19,194 bases of DNA from Christensenella sp. UBA1259 (GCA_002308755.1 DBVR01000050.1:15555-34748), one strand, 5' to 3'. Shown: positions 7,572-15,314, numbered from the stretch's first letter. Notes: a model not told the origin generated them from the letters alone. Program-made: numbers and translations.

Positions 7572-9065
7572 ATGAGAAAAAGCGGAATACTTATGCCCGT
7601 GTTTTCTTTGCCGAGCGATTTCGGCGCGGGAGATTTCGGGGAAACGGCTTATAATTTCATAGATTTTTTGCGCGACGCGGGGCAGAAAGTGTGGCAGGTG
7701 CTGCCTCTATCTCAGACGGGTTGCGGCAATTCCCCCTACTCTTCGGTGTGCGGGGATTCTTTCAGCCCGTATTATATTGCTTTGGACGGGTTATTTAAGG
7801 ACGGACTTATAAAAAAGCAAGACCTTGAAAGTTCTTTTAACCGCGGAAGATACGTAGACTACGGGTTTTTGTATTCCGTAAGATACCCGATACTGAAAAA
7901 GGCGTTCTCGAATTTTAGCGCGAAATCGGAAGAGTTTACCGAGTGGAAAAAAAGCGGGAAATATCGGGACTACGCCCTTTTTATCGCCCTTAAAAAGGCG
8001 TGCGGCAACAAGCCTTTTTACGAGTGGGATACGGGCTATAAAGAAAGAAACGAAAGCGCGATTTCCGCCTTTGAAAAGGCGCACGGGGAAGATACAGACT
8101 TTTACCTTTTCTTGCAGTTTACAGCGGAAAAGCAGTGGAAGGACTTAAAAAAGTACGCAAACCTTAACGGAATAGAGATATTCGGAGATCTTCCTTTGTA
8201 CGTTGCGGAAGATTCCGCGGACGTTTGGAGAAACCCCGAATATTTCGATTTGGACGAAAACTTACTGCCCAAAAGGGTGGCGGGCGTTCCGCCCGACTAT
8301 TTTTCCGAAAACGGGCAACTCTGGGGCAATCCCGTCTATAACTACGCCGCGCTGGAAAAGGACGGCTTTACCTGGTGGATAAAACGGCTTTCCGCCGCGC
8401 TCGATATTTTCGACACGGTAAGGATAGACCATTTCAGGGGGCTCGACAGGTTTTACAGCGTAAAGGCGGGGGAAAAGACGGCAAAAAACGGCGAGTGGGA
8501 GAAAGTTCCGTCGGAAAAACTCTTTGCCGCCGTACGAAAAAAGATAGACGGTACGAAAATAGTCGCCGAAGATCTGGGAATAATAGACGACGGGGTAAAA
8601 GAACTTTTAAGGCGCACGGGCTATCCCGGTATGAAGGTGTTGGCGTTCGCATTTAACGGCGAAAAGGATAACCCGTACCTACCCGAAAACCTTACGGAAA
8701 ATTCCGTCTGCTACACGGGTACGCACGACAACGATACGTTAAAAGGGTATATAGACGGCGCGAGCGCGTGGGATAAGAACAATCTCGTAACGGGCGTAAA
8801 AGAAAGTCTCGAAAAACTCGGTATAGATAAAAAAGCGGAAAAAGACGAAGAAATTATTTCGGCTATAATAACCATGGGTTTTGCGGGCAAGTCAAATACC
8901 TTTATAATGCCGTATCAGGACGTTTTGGGACTCGGGGAAGAATACAGGATCAACGCCCCCGGCACGGTTTCCGAGAAAAACTGGTCGGTGCGGTTTGAAA
9001 AAGACGATTTTTCGGAAGAAACGGCAAAACGGTTAAAATCGCTTTGCGAAAAATACGGAAGATAA
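7572..9065 (+). CDS. malQ: 4-alpha-glucanotransferase (amylomaltase, GH77)
   Basis: This 497-residue protein has the GH77 motifs in order: an N-terminal WQVLPLSQTGCGNSPY, GDLPLYVAEDSADVW at 205-219, the nucleophile D286 in VRIDHFRG, the acid/base E333 in VAEDLG, and D386 in YTGTHDNDT. It transfers alpha-1,4-glucan segments between maltodextrins in the cytoplasm, in glycogen or starch use. The start ATG 7572 has only AAGG at 7566-7569 with 2 nt spacing, so the ribosome binding site is poor. No other glycogen gene is next to it. It sits 46 nt after purA with no clear promoter, so read-through from purA is likely. A bidirectional terminator ends it. Confidence 0.95.
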   Translation: MRKSGILMPVFSLPSDFGAGDFGETAYNFIDFLRDAGQKVWQVLPLSQTGCGNSPYSSVCGDSFSPYYIALDGLFKDGLIKKQDLESSFNRGRYVDYGFLYSVRYPILKKAFSNFSAKSEEFTEWKKSGKYRDYALFIALKKACGNKPFYEWDTGYKERNESAISAFEKAHGEDTDFYLFLQFTAEKQWKDLKKYANLNGIEIFGDLPLYVAEDSADVWRNPEYFDLDENLLPKRVAGVPPDYFSENGQLWGNPVYNYAALEKDGFTWWIKRLSAALDIFDTVRIDHFRGLDRFYSVKAGEKTAKNGEWEKVPSEKLFAAVRKKIDGTKIVAEDLGIIDDGVKELLRRTGYPGMKVLAFAFNGEKDNPYLPENLTENSVCYTGTHDNDTLKGYIDGASAWDKNNLVTGVKESLEKLGIDKKAEKDEEIISAIITMGFAGKSNTFIMPYQDVLGLGEEYRINAPGTVSEKNWSVRFEKDDFSEETAKRLKSLCEKYGR

Positions 9066-9077
9066 AAATTAAAAGAT

Positions 9078-9109
9078 AAAAAAAGACTGCCGATTCGGCA
9101 GTCTTTTTT
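9078..9109. terminator. Bidirectional terminator between convergent malQ and truA
   Basis: The stem GACTGCCG (9085-9092) pairs with CGGCAGTC (9096-9103) around a 3-nt loop. It is preceded by seven A (9078-9084) and followed by six T (9104-9109), so it can act on both strands. This fits the convergent genes on each side. Confidence 0.9.
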
Positions 9110-9120
9110 AAGTAAAATGT

Positions 9121-9855
9121 TTATTCGTATTTAACGTTTTTAAGGCATAAGCCTTTTGCGGGCATAGTCTTTCCGAGAAGTTTTCTGTTTTGCGATAAAA
9201 ACGCCGCGGCAACGTCTTTTTCGGAAAGTTTGTCGCACCCTGCGGCGATAAGAGTCCCCGCTATTATTCTTACCGTATTGTATAAGAATCCGTTTCCCGA
9301 AACGAGTATTTCGATATCGTTCCCGTTAGGCAGTATATCTATCGAGTACACCGTCCTAACGGTCGTTTTAACGCTGCCGCCCGTCGCCGAAAAACACTTG
9401 AAATCGTGCGTTCCGACGATTTCCTTTGCCACCTTTTCCATTTTCTTTACGTCGGGTCTGTAAGAAACCCTTGCCGCAAATCTTTCTTTTAAGGGGAGAA
9501 TAACGTCGGAAATATATATACGGTACGCGTAAGTTTTTACCTTCGCGCTCTTTACGGCGTTGAAATTTTCGTCCGCCTTTTCGCTTTTTATCACCTTTAC
9601 GGCGTCGGGAAGAATACAGTTTAAGGCTTTACAGAATTTTTCGGGCGGGATAGTGGAGTCGGTGTCGAAATGCGCGATCTGTTCCGCGGCGTGAACGCCC
9701 GCGTCGGTCCTGCCGCTGCCCGTTACCTTTATATTTTCCCCCGTAAGGGTTTTAAGGGCGGTTTCCAGAGTTTCCTGAACCGAAACGCCGTTTTTCTGTT
9801 TCTGCCAACCGCAAAAGTCCGTGCCGTCGTAAGAGACGGTAAGTTTTATTCTCAT
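9121..9855 (-). CDS. truA: tRNA pseudouridine(38-40) synthase TruA
   Basis: This 244-residue protein begins with LTVSYDGTDFCGWQKQ and has GSGRTDAGVHA, in which D51 is the catalytic aspartate. Further family parts are RPDVKKM and SGNGFLYNTVRIIAGTL near the C-terminus. TruA makes pseudouridines at positions 38-40 of the tRNA anticodon arm. Its start overlaps the ecfT stop by 4 nt, so it is the last gene of the ecfA1-ecfA2-ecfT-truA unit. This order is common in Firmicutes, although there it is usually followed by rplM-rpsI; here the unit ends at the terminator. Confidence 0.96.
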   Translation of the reverse strand: MRIKLTVSYDGTDFCGWQKQKNGVSVQETLETALKTLTGENIKVTGSGRTDAGVHAAEQIAHFDTDSTIPPEKFCKALNCILPDAVKVIKSEKADENFNAVKSAKVKTYAYRIYISDVILPLKERFAARVSYRPDVKKMEKVAKEIVGTHDFKCFSATGGSVKTTVRTVYSIDILPNGNDIEILVSGNGFLYNTVRIIAGTLIAAGCDKLSEKDVAAAFLSQNRKLLGKTMPAKGLCLKNVKYE

Positions 9856-10673
9856 ACGCCCACCGCCAAAACGATATAGAATTTATTTAAGAACACTACG
9901 CCCGTTATAAGCCCAGCGATAACGATAAAGCCTATTATATCGCGGTAGGAAAGTTTCATTTTCTTGTATTTCGTACGGTTTTTACTGCCCGCATAGCACC
10001 TTGCGTCCATGGCGTCGGCGAGTTCGTCGGCACGGCGGAAGGAACTTATAAGAAGCGGTATCAGTACCGGAATAAGCGCCTTTAATCTTTTGAAGATGTT
10101 TCCGCTTTCGAAGTCCGCGCCGCGGGCTTTCTGCGCCTTTATTATCCTGTCGGTCTCGTCTATAAGTGTAGGGATAAAGCGCAGCGCGATACTCATAATG
10201 AGCGCGAATTCGTGAACGGGCAGTTTTATGAGTTTTAAGGGGGTAAGAAGACTTTCTATGCCGTCGGCAAGTTCCACGGGGGTAGTGGTGAAAGTAAGCA
10301 GCGACGCACCCGTAACCACGAGAGTTATTCTCGCGACGATAAATCCCGCGTTTATAAGCCCTATGTCGGTTATGAACCCGCCTTCCCACAGCGGCGTGCC
10401 GTTCTTATTGAAAAGCACCTGCAACACGGCGGAAAGCACGATAAAAAAGAGTATCGTCCTTATGCTTTTTATCACCTTGAAAAAGGGTATCCTTGCCGTT
10501 ACGGCGGATAATACCACGAAGAAAGCGCAGGCGGCAAAGCCCAAAAAGTGAAAACTTCTCACCAAAAACACGGCGACGATAAAGGCGATGGAAATAAGTA
10601 TTTTCGCCCGCGCGTCCATATTGTGCACGAAAGATTTCGCGGGGTAGTAACTTCCGAAAGAAACGTCTCTCAT
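9852..10673 (-). CDS. ecfT: ECF transporter transmembrane component EcfT
   Basis: This 273-residue membrane protein has hydrophobic segments at about 26-60, 70-88, 105-130, 155-170, 198-212 and 246-270. The two Ala-Arg motifs that couple EcfT to the ATPases are visible as ARG at 183-185 and ARC at 224-226, in the long cytoplasmic coupling helices. EcfT links the EcfA1-EcfA2 ATPase pair to exchangeable substrate-binding S components for vitamins or metals. It overlaps ecfA2 by 4 nt upstream and truA by 4 nt downstream. No S component gene lies in the window, as expected for a shared group II module. Confidence 0.93.
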   Translation of the reverse strand: MRDVSFGSYYPAKSFVHNMDARAKILISIAFIVAVFLVRSFHFLGFAACAFFVVLSAVTARIPFFKVIKSIRTILFFIVLSAVLQVLFNKNGTPLWEGGFITDIGLINAGFIVARITLVVTGASLLTFTTTPVELADGIESLLTPLKLIKLPVHEFALIMSIALRFIPTLIDETDRIIKAQKARGADFESGNIFKRLKALIPVLIPLLISSFRRADELADAMDARCYAGSKNRTKYKKMKLSYRDIIGFIVIAGLITGVVFLNKFYIVLAVGV

Positions 10674-11542
10674 AAGTTTCCCCCGTCTTTAAAGCGTTTT
10701 ACTGCGGCGACGAAGGAGTTTACCGTAAAGTCGCAGTCGATATTCACGCCTTTTTCTTTTAAGGTTTTAACGACGGCGGCGGTAACGGGAAGTTGCAGAC
10801 CGCAGTCGATAACGTTTTCGTAATCGGAAAATATTTCTTTCGGCGTTCCCACGGCGGTTATTCTGCCGCCCTTAAAGACCGCCGCTCTGTTGCAGTATTC
10901 GGCGATAAGATCCATATCGTGGGAAACGATTATTATGGTTTTAGCGAAAGTTTTATGAAACTTTACGAGAAGTTGCAAAAACTCTTCCTTTCCCTTGGGG
11001 TCGAGCCCCGCCGCGGGTTCGTCGAGTACTAAAACTTCGGGCTTGGACACTATAACGCCCGCTATCGCCACTCTTCTTTTCTGCCCGCCCGAAAGGTCGA
11101 AGGGAGAAACGTCTTTTATCGCGTCGTAGTTAAGTCCGCACAGTTCCACCGCTTCCTTTACGAGCCTTTCGGCTTCGTCTTCCTTTATATCGGGGCGGAA
11201 GTTTTTAAGCCCGAATCCGACGTCTTCTTTGACCGTTTCGGCAAAGAGTTGGTATTCGGGGTACTGGAACACCATGCCTATTCTGGAACGCAACGCCTTG
11301 TAGTCGCATTTCTTATCGGTAAGATCGAAGTCGGCGACCGTAACTTTCCCCGAATCTTTCTGTACCTTTATAAGCCCGTTTATGTGCTGAACGAAAGTGG
11401 ACTTTCCGCTTCCGGTTTTTCCGATAATGCCGAAAAAATCCCCTTCGTTTATTTCAAGTGAAACGTCGCAAAGGGCGGGGACGGTCAGATTTTTATCTTT
11501 TTCGCCGTAGCGGTAGGAAAGATGTTCTACTGTTATACGCAT
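10670..11542 (-). CDS. ecfA2: ECF transporter ATPase EcfA2
   Basis: This 290-residue ABC ATPase has Walker A GKTGSGKST at 41-49, Q-loop Q93, signature LSGGQKRR at 150-157, Walker B VLVLDE at 170-175 and switch H208 in VSHDMD. The DEPAAGLDP after Walker B fits EcfA2 rather than EcfA1. It forms a heterodimer with EcfA1 that powers uptake by ECF-type vitamin and metal transporters. It overlaps ecfA1 by 10 nt and ecfT by 4 nt, which suggests coupled translation and equal subunit amounts. Confidence 0.93.
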   Translation of the reverse strand: MRITVEHLSYRYGEKDKNLTVPALCDVSLEINEGDFFGIIGKTGSGKSTFVQHINGLIKVQKDSGKVTVADFDLTDKKCDYKALRSRIGMVFQYPEYQLFAETVKEDVGFGLKNFRPDIKEDEAERLVKEAVELCGLNYDAIKDVSPFDLSGGQKRRVAIAGVIVSKPEVLVLDEPAAGLDPKGKEEFLQLLVKFHKTFAKTIIIVSHDMDLIAEYCNRAAVFKGGRITAVGTPKEIFSDYENVIDCGLQLPVTAAVVKTLKEKGVNIDCDFTVNSFVAAVKRFKDGGNL

Positions 11543-12348
11543 AACGCCGCCCCCAAGTCTTCCGCGGTGAAGACGTCGCCCCTAACGTCAACGCCGTTTT
11601 CTTTCAGTTTATCGGCGATAGAAGTTGCGAGCGGCACGCAAAGTTCCGCCGCTTTAAGTGTTTCTCTGTCCGAAAATACCTCTTTCGGCGAACCCGTCTT
11701 TATTATTTCGCCTTTACTTAAAACGAATATCCTGTCGGCGGTCATTGCCTCGTCCATATAATGCGTTACGGAAATTACGGTAACGCCGTCTTTTTTAAGG
11801 GTTTTAACCACTTCCGCAATCTCGGCTCTTCCCGCGGGGTCGAGCATGGCGGTGGACTCGTCGAGAACGAGTATTTTGGGTTTCAGCGCGAGAACGCCCG
11901 CTATCGCTATCCTTTGTTTCTGTCCCCCGGAAAGGCGCATGGGCGAAGCCTTTAAAAAGTCTTGCATACCCACGGCGGAAAGCGCGAAATCTATGCGCTC
12001 TTTTATTTCTTCTCTTTTTACGCCGATATTTTCCGGTCCGAAAGCCACGTCGTCTTCGACGATAGAGGCGACAAGTTGGTTATCGGGGTTCTGAAACACC
12101 AGCCCCACGCGTTTTCTTATTTCGAAAAGCGATTTTTTGTCTGCGGAAGAAAATCCGTCCACGGTAACCGTGCCGGACGCGGGGATAAGGAGTGCGTTTA
12201 AGAGTTTCGCGAGCGTGGATTTTCCGCTGCCGTTATGCCCGATAACGGCGACGTGTTCGCCTTCTTCGACGCGGAAAGAAACGTTTTTAAGTACGGGCTT
12301 ATTCTTTTCGTAAGAATAAGATACGTTTTGTACTTCCAACAGAGCCAT
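11533..12348 (-). CDS. ecfA1: ECF transporter ATPase EcfA1
   Basis: This 271-residue ABC ATPase has Walker A GHNGSGKST at 37-45, Q-loop Q86, signature LSGGQKQR at 139-146, Walker B ILVLDE at 159-164 followed by STAMLDP (the DES form frequent in EcfA1), and switch H196 in VTHYMD. It is the first gene of the minus-strand operon. The start codon is ATG at 12346-12348, with AAAGG upstream as ribosome binding site and a promoter at 12368-12396 giving a leader of about 13 nt. The A1/A2 assignment follows gene order and the Walker B context. Confidence 0.93.
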   Translation of the reverse strand: MALLEVQNVSYSYEKNKPVLKNVSFRVEEGEHVAVIGHNGSGKSTLAKLLNALLIPASGTVTVDGFSSADKKSLFEIRKRVGLVFQNPDNQLVASIVEDDVAFGPENIGVKREEIKERIDFALSAVGMQDFLKASPMRLSGGQKQRIAIAGVLALKPKILVLDESTAMLDPAGRAEIAEVVKTLKKDGVTVISVTHYMDEAMTADRIFVLSKGEIIKTGSPKEVFSDRETLKAAELCVPLATSIADKLKENGVDVRGDVFTAEDLGAALCV

Positions 12349-12367
12349 AATCTACCTTTGAACTATA

Positions 12368-12396
12368 ATTTTACCATTTTTTCGTCAAAGTTACAA
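12368..12396 (-). promoter_or_regulatory. Probable promoter of the ecfA1-ecfA2-ecfT-truA operon
   Basis: Read on the minus strand, TTGTAA (12396-12391) and TAAAAT (12373-12368) are separated by 17 nt. The predicted start is near 12361, about 13 nt before the ecfA1 start codon. The -35 box matches the consensus at four of six positions, so this is less certain than the other promoters here. Confidence 0.6.
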
Positions 12397-12456
12397 GCAT
12401 ATTGTAGTATCGGCGTACAAAAAACGGCGTTTATTATTTAAAAGTATCTTCTTTGA

Positions 12457-12485
12457 TTGACATTTCGCGAAATTACCGCTATAAT
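12457..12485 (+). promoter_or_regulatory. Consensus sigma-A promoter for the cyclophilin-like lipoprotein gene
   Basis: TTGACA at 12457-12462 and TATAAT at 12480-12485 are both perfect consensus, with a 17-nt spacer. A 12-bp palindrome, ATTTCGCGAAAT (12462-12473), lies in the spacer. The predicted start is near 12492, so the leader to ATG 12518 is about 26 nt and includes GGAG at 12508-12511. Confidence 0.9.
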
Positions 12486-12517
12486 CTTACTTGATGCAAA
12501 CGAATACGGAGAATTCT

Positions 12518-13414
12518 ATGAAAAAATTGTTCAAGCGCGTTTTAAATGTTTTTCTTTGCCTTGCGGTGATAGGTGTTTCGGCGTCTTTCGCCGCCTGCGA
12601 AGACATAAAGACTTTGGAAATAACCGTACAGGTGTATAACTATACCGATTCCGCGTTCTATGCGGAAAAGGACGTTACCATGACGGTGAGTTTATACCGC
12701 CACCTTGCGCCTAAAACCGTCGACTACGTTATAGAAAAGGCGAAAGCGGGATATTACGACGACACGGTATTCTATAAACTTGCCGAATATTCTTCGCAGA
12801 TAATGGTAGGCGACCTTAAATTCGACGGCACCGCTGTAACGCAGAACCTTTTAAGCGGCAAATTGCCCGAAGAAGTTTACGGCGAGTTCGAAAGAAACGG
12901 CACGACGGGTTCTAATTTGGTAAGCGCAAAGGGTTCTATCGGTATGTGGCACGGTTTCTACGCTTCGGCGGGAACTTCTACCTATAAGACCACGAGTAAA
13001 GCGATGGACAGCGGCAGGGGCACTCTGTTTATGCCGACGTCGGTGCTTTCCGCTTACGACGGGTATTTCTGCGTGTTCGCCACTTTCGATACGACAAACG
13101 AGGCGAATATGAACGCGTTGGACGCTATAACCATAGCCCTTAGCTCTTCCGATAACTACACGCCTTACGTTATATTCTACACCGGCGAATACGACGCGGA
13201 AAAGCCTACGGAAAACTACGGACTTACCTTTAACGCCGTGTTAAAGGAAGTATTCGACGAAAATTACGACGCAGAAGACAATACCTATAACGGCGAAACG
13301 GTGTTCAAAGCGGAAAAGGATCAGCTTACGGAATTCGATTATAAAACGGTTTATATCCCGAAAGCAGTAAACGGTCAGGTTACCGCGAAGATAAAATCCG
13401 TAAAGGTAAAATAA
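12518..13414 (+). CDS. Cyclophilin-like (peptidyl-prolyl isomerase fold) lipoprotein, probably degenerate
   Basis: This 298-residue protein has a lipoprotein signal: basic KKLFKR, a hydrophobic stretch at about 8-24, then SFAAC with Cys27 as the likely lipidated residue (Phe at -3 is unusual). The part after it matches the cyclophilin start: strand VTMTVSLY, APKTVDYVIEKAKAGYYDDTVFYK, then IMVGD for the usual IQGGD, and GYFCVFATF for the family's GKYTVFGKV. The catalytic arginine of FHR is K87 here (FYK), and the usual SQFFI region is not recognisable. A role in folding exported proteins is possible, but activity is doubtful. The start 12518 is chosen over the in-frame TTG 12491 and ATG 12494 because those lie at or just beyond the predicted transcription start and 12518 has GGAG at 12508-12511. 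A terminator follows. Confidence 0.75.
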   Translation: MKKLFKRVLNVFLCLAVIGVSASFAACEDIKTLEITVQVYNYTDSAFYAEKDVTMTVSLYRHLAPKTVDYVIEKAKAGYYDDTVFYKLAEYSSQIMVGDLKFDGTAVTQNLLSGKLPEEVYGEFERNGTTGSNLVSAKGSIGMWHGFYASAGTSTYKTTSKAMDSGRGTLFMPTSVLSAYDGYFCVFATFDTTNEANMNALDAITIALSSSDNYTPYVIFYTGEYDAEKPTENYGLTFNAVLKEVFDENYDAEDNTYNGETVFKAEKDQLTEFDYKTVYIPKAVNGQVTAKIKSVKVK

Positions 13415-13438
13415 AAACAGTATAAATAACTAAACCGT

Positions 13439-13468
13439 CCCCGCGCCGAACTCGGCGCGGGGATTTTG
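13439..13468 (+). terminator. Terminator after the cyclophilin-like gene
   Basis: A GC-only stem of 10 bp (13439-13448 with 13453-13462) closes a 4-nt loop and is followed by ATTTTG. The T-run is short, but the stem is very stable. It lies 24 nt after the stop codon. Confidence 0.75.
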
Positions 13469-13505
13469 TATAAAAACCGCCCCGAAAAGTAAACTTTGTC
13501 GATTT

Positions 13506-13540
13506 CGCTCCGCAAAGGCAAATTTTGCCTTTGCGGAGCG
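13506..13540. repeat. Long perfect palindrome upstream of the SpoIVFA-like gene
   Basis: A 16-bp perfect inverted repeat (13506-13521 with 13525-13540) leaves a 3-nt centre. The outer half is CGCTCCGC. The sequence after it, TTCTATTCGG, has no T-run, so it is a poor terminator by rule, though it would form a strong RNA hairpin. Only one copy is seen in this window. It may be an interspersed palindromic repeat, a processing site or a protein-binding site. Confidence 0.7.
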
Positions 13541-13569
13541 TTCTATTCGGTAAATATCCCGCATATAAA
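13541..13569 (+). promoter_or_regulatory. Possible sigma-E-like promoter of the SpoIVF-like pair
   Basis: No TTGACA-type box is seen upstream of the pair. CATATAAA at 13562-13569 matches the sporulation sigma-E -10 consensus CATAYANT at seven of eight positions. Fourteen nt upstream, TTCTATT (13541-13547) matches the -35 KMATATT at five of seven. The match is partial and such patterns arise by chance in AT-rich DNA. Confidence 0.25.
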
Positions 13570-13600
13570 ATGTTTAGAAACAGTTAAGGAGAAATTGTGT

Positions 13601-14413
13601 ATGAACGAAAAACTTCAATACGCCGCAATGCTGGAAATACCGGTAGCAACGGCAAACGTTACCTTTAAGCACGTAAAGAAAAAACGCGCGAAGAAAAAAC
13701 GCCGCGCCTCTCCCGAAGAGATAAAAGAACTGCTTATGGAAAAGGTCAACGGAACGGAAGATCCCTCCGCTTTGCCGCAAGTTTCGCAAGAGACGGGCGA
13801 TATAACGGCGATTTCCGAAAACCCGACGGAAGAAACGGCGAACGTTACCGAAAGCGCGGAGATTTTGTCTTCTGCCACCGTGCGCACGGAAAAGAAAAAG
13901 AAATTCAGGGGTTTTTCTCTCGTTACGGCGGAACTTATACTTATAGGTATTCTCACTGCGACGATATTCATAACCAACGCCGTGTACTCGGACAGCGCGA
14001 TAAACGTCTTCGTAAAGAGCATATTCGGTACTTCCGAGACGGAAACGGCGGTCAAAAACTACGACGACTACGCGCCTGTTATAAACTTCGGCGGCGCGAG
14101 CGAGTTTTCGCTTGACGAAGGATATATCACTTCTTCGGGAAGCGGGGCGGTGTACGCGCCCGTGGACGGCGTGGTATCGGCTTTAAGTAAAGCGGAAGAC
14201 GGGCTTTACGACGTCGAAATAAAGATAAGCGACAATTTCGTCGCGGTGTTTTCGGGGCTTAAATACGCCTACGCCGAAGTGGGCGACAAGGTTTACGGCA
14301 ATATTCCCGTGGGCTACGTCGAAGAACAGTTCAAAATGTGCTTTAAGTCGGGCGACGGAACGGTCATCACCGATTACACGGTGGAAAACGGCGCCGTTTT
14401 ATGGGCGGTATAA
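13601..14413 (+). CDS. SpoIVFA-like single-pass membrane protein with degenerate M23 domain
   Basis: This 270-residue protein has a cytoplasmic N-terminal part with a very basic stretch (about 25-36, rich in K and R), an acidic, Thr/Glu-rich linker (about 50-95), one transmembrane helix at about 106-128, and an outer C-terminal domain (about 172-270). The C-terminal domain has the lysostaphin/M23 outline, with VYAPVDGVVSAL and later VGDKVYGNIPVGY, but lacks the catalytic histidines. This is the layout of B. subtilis SpoIVFA, which holds the protease SpoIVFB inactive. The next gene is a SpoIVFB-like protease overlapping by 13 nt. ATG 13601 is preferred, with GGAG at 13588-13591; an earlier in-frame start would place the palindrome in the coding region and lacks a ribosome binding site. 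Orthology is inferred from layout and context. Confidence 0.7.
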   Translation: MNEKLQYAAMLEIPVATANVTFKHVKKKRAKKKRRASPEEIKELLMEKVNGTEDPSALPQVSQETGDITAISENPTEETANVTESAEILSSATVRTEKKKKFRGFSLVTAELILIGILTATIFITNAVYSDSAINVFVKSIFGTSETETAVKNYDDYAPVINFGGASEFSLDEGYITSSGSGAVYAPVDGVVSALSKAEDGLYDVEIKISDNFVAVFSGLKYAYAEVGDKVYGNIPVGYVEEQFKMCFKSGDGTVITDYTVENGAVLWAV

Positions 14414-15261
14414 AGTTCGGGATACACCCGCTTTTCTTTCTCGTCGGAATATATTACGCCTTAACGGGCAGGATATTCGTATTTTTGATCTACGCCGTTA
14501 CCGCCGTGGTGCACGAGTGCGGGCACTCGCTTGCGGCGGCGCGGCGGGGGTATAGGCTGAACAAAATAATACTTATGCCTTTCGGGGCGGTGGTAACGGG
14601 CAATATAAGGGGCTTAAAGCTTAAAGACGAAGCGGCAATAGCCCTTGCGGGGCCCGTTACCAACCTTTTTATAGGGTTTTTGTTCGTGGCGTTCTGGTGG
14701 ATATTCCCCGAAACTTACGCCTTTACCGATATCGCCGCGGAAGCGAATTTCGTTCTCGCCGCAGTCAACTTTATCCCGATATATCCCTTGGACGGCGGGA
14801 GAATAATTTTTTCCGTTATGAGTCTGAAAATCGGCGAAAAGAAAGCCTTCCGAATCTGCCGCGTTATAGGGATAGCGTTTTCGGTATTGCTTTTCGCGGC
14901 GTTTACGGTAACGCTTTTTAAAACGCCCAACGTGTCGCTGCTTATATTCGCGGTATTCGCGTTTTTGGGCGCGGTAACGAAAAAAGCCGACAACGTCTAC
15001 GTCAAAGCCTATTCGTTTTTCGGCGGAGACAAACTTTTACGCGGAGCACAAGTAAACCGTTTCGCCGTGGATAAGCGCACCGAAATAAAGACGGTGATAG
15101 GTTTAATAGACTCCGACAAACTCAACGAAATGGAAGTGTACGACGGCGAGAACAAAATAGCGACGGTGGGACAGAAACGGCTTATGGAAATACTTTCCGC
15201 GGCGGACATATATTCGGAAACAGGCAAATACCTTGCGGTTTTCCCCGAAAAAAGCCCGTAA
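14401..15261 (+). CDS. SpoIVFB-like M50 site-2 intramembrane metalloprotease
   Basis: This 286-residue protein has the M50 zinc motif HECGH (H38, E39, H42) and the second site NFIPIYPLDGGR (N123, D131). Hydrophobic segments run at about 10-37, 84-102, 115-128, 155-172 and 178-193. The C-terminal third (about 205-280) is soluble and resembles the single-CBS-like tail of SpoIVFB. In B. subtilis SpoIVFB cuts pro-sigma-K inside the membrane during sporulation. The gene overlaps the SpoIVFA-like gene by 13 nt, so the two are translationally coupled. Its own ribosome binding site is weak. The family is sure; the sporulation role is inferred, since no sigma-K gene is in the window. Confidence 0.85.
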   Translation: MGGIKFGIHPLFFLVGIYYALTGRIFVFLIYAVTAVVHECGHSLAAARRGYRLNKIILMPFGAVVTGNIRGLKLKDEAAIALAGPVTNLFIGFLFVAFWWIFPETYAFTDIAAEANFVLAAVNFIPIYPLDGGRIIFSVMSLKIGEKKAFRICRVIGIAFSVLLFAAFTVTLFKTPNVSLLIFAVFAFLGAVTKKADNVYVKAYSFFGGDKLLRGAQVNRFAVDKRTEIKTVIGLIDSDKLNEMEVYDGENKIATVGQKRLMEILSAADIYSETGKYLAVFPEKSP

Positions 15262-15285
15262 ATTTGAAAAAACATTTAAAAAAAC

Positions 15286-15314
15286 TTGACAGGGCGGAAG
15301 ATATATGGTAAAAT
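15286..15314 (+). promoter_or_regulatory. Sigma-A promoter of the rpmG-secE-nusG-rplK-rplA cluster
   Basis: TTGACA at 15286-15291 and TAAAAT at 15309-15314 are separated by 17 nt. The predicted start is near 15321, giving a leader of about 49 nt before rpmG. Confidence 0.88.

Noticed and set aside
12491..12517. Earlier in-frame TTG/ATG starts for the cyclophilin-like lipoprotein
   Set aside because: They lie at the predicted transcription start and would place extra polar residues before the lipoprotein signal. ATG 12518 has GGAG at the right distance.
13496..13600. N-terminal extension of the SpoIVFA-like protein
   Set aside because: It would be translated through the perfect palindrome, has no ribosome binding site, and encodes an unrelated Cys-containing peptide. 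ATG 13601 has AAGGAG upstream.
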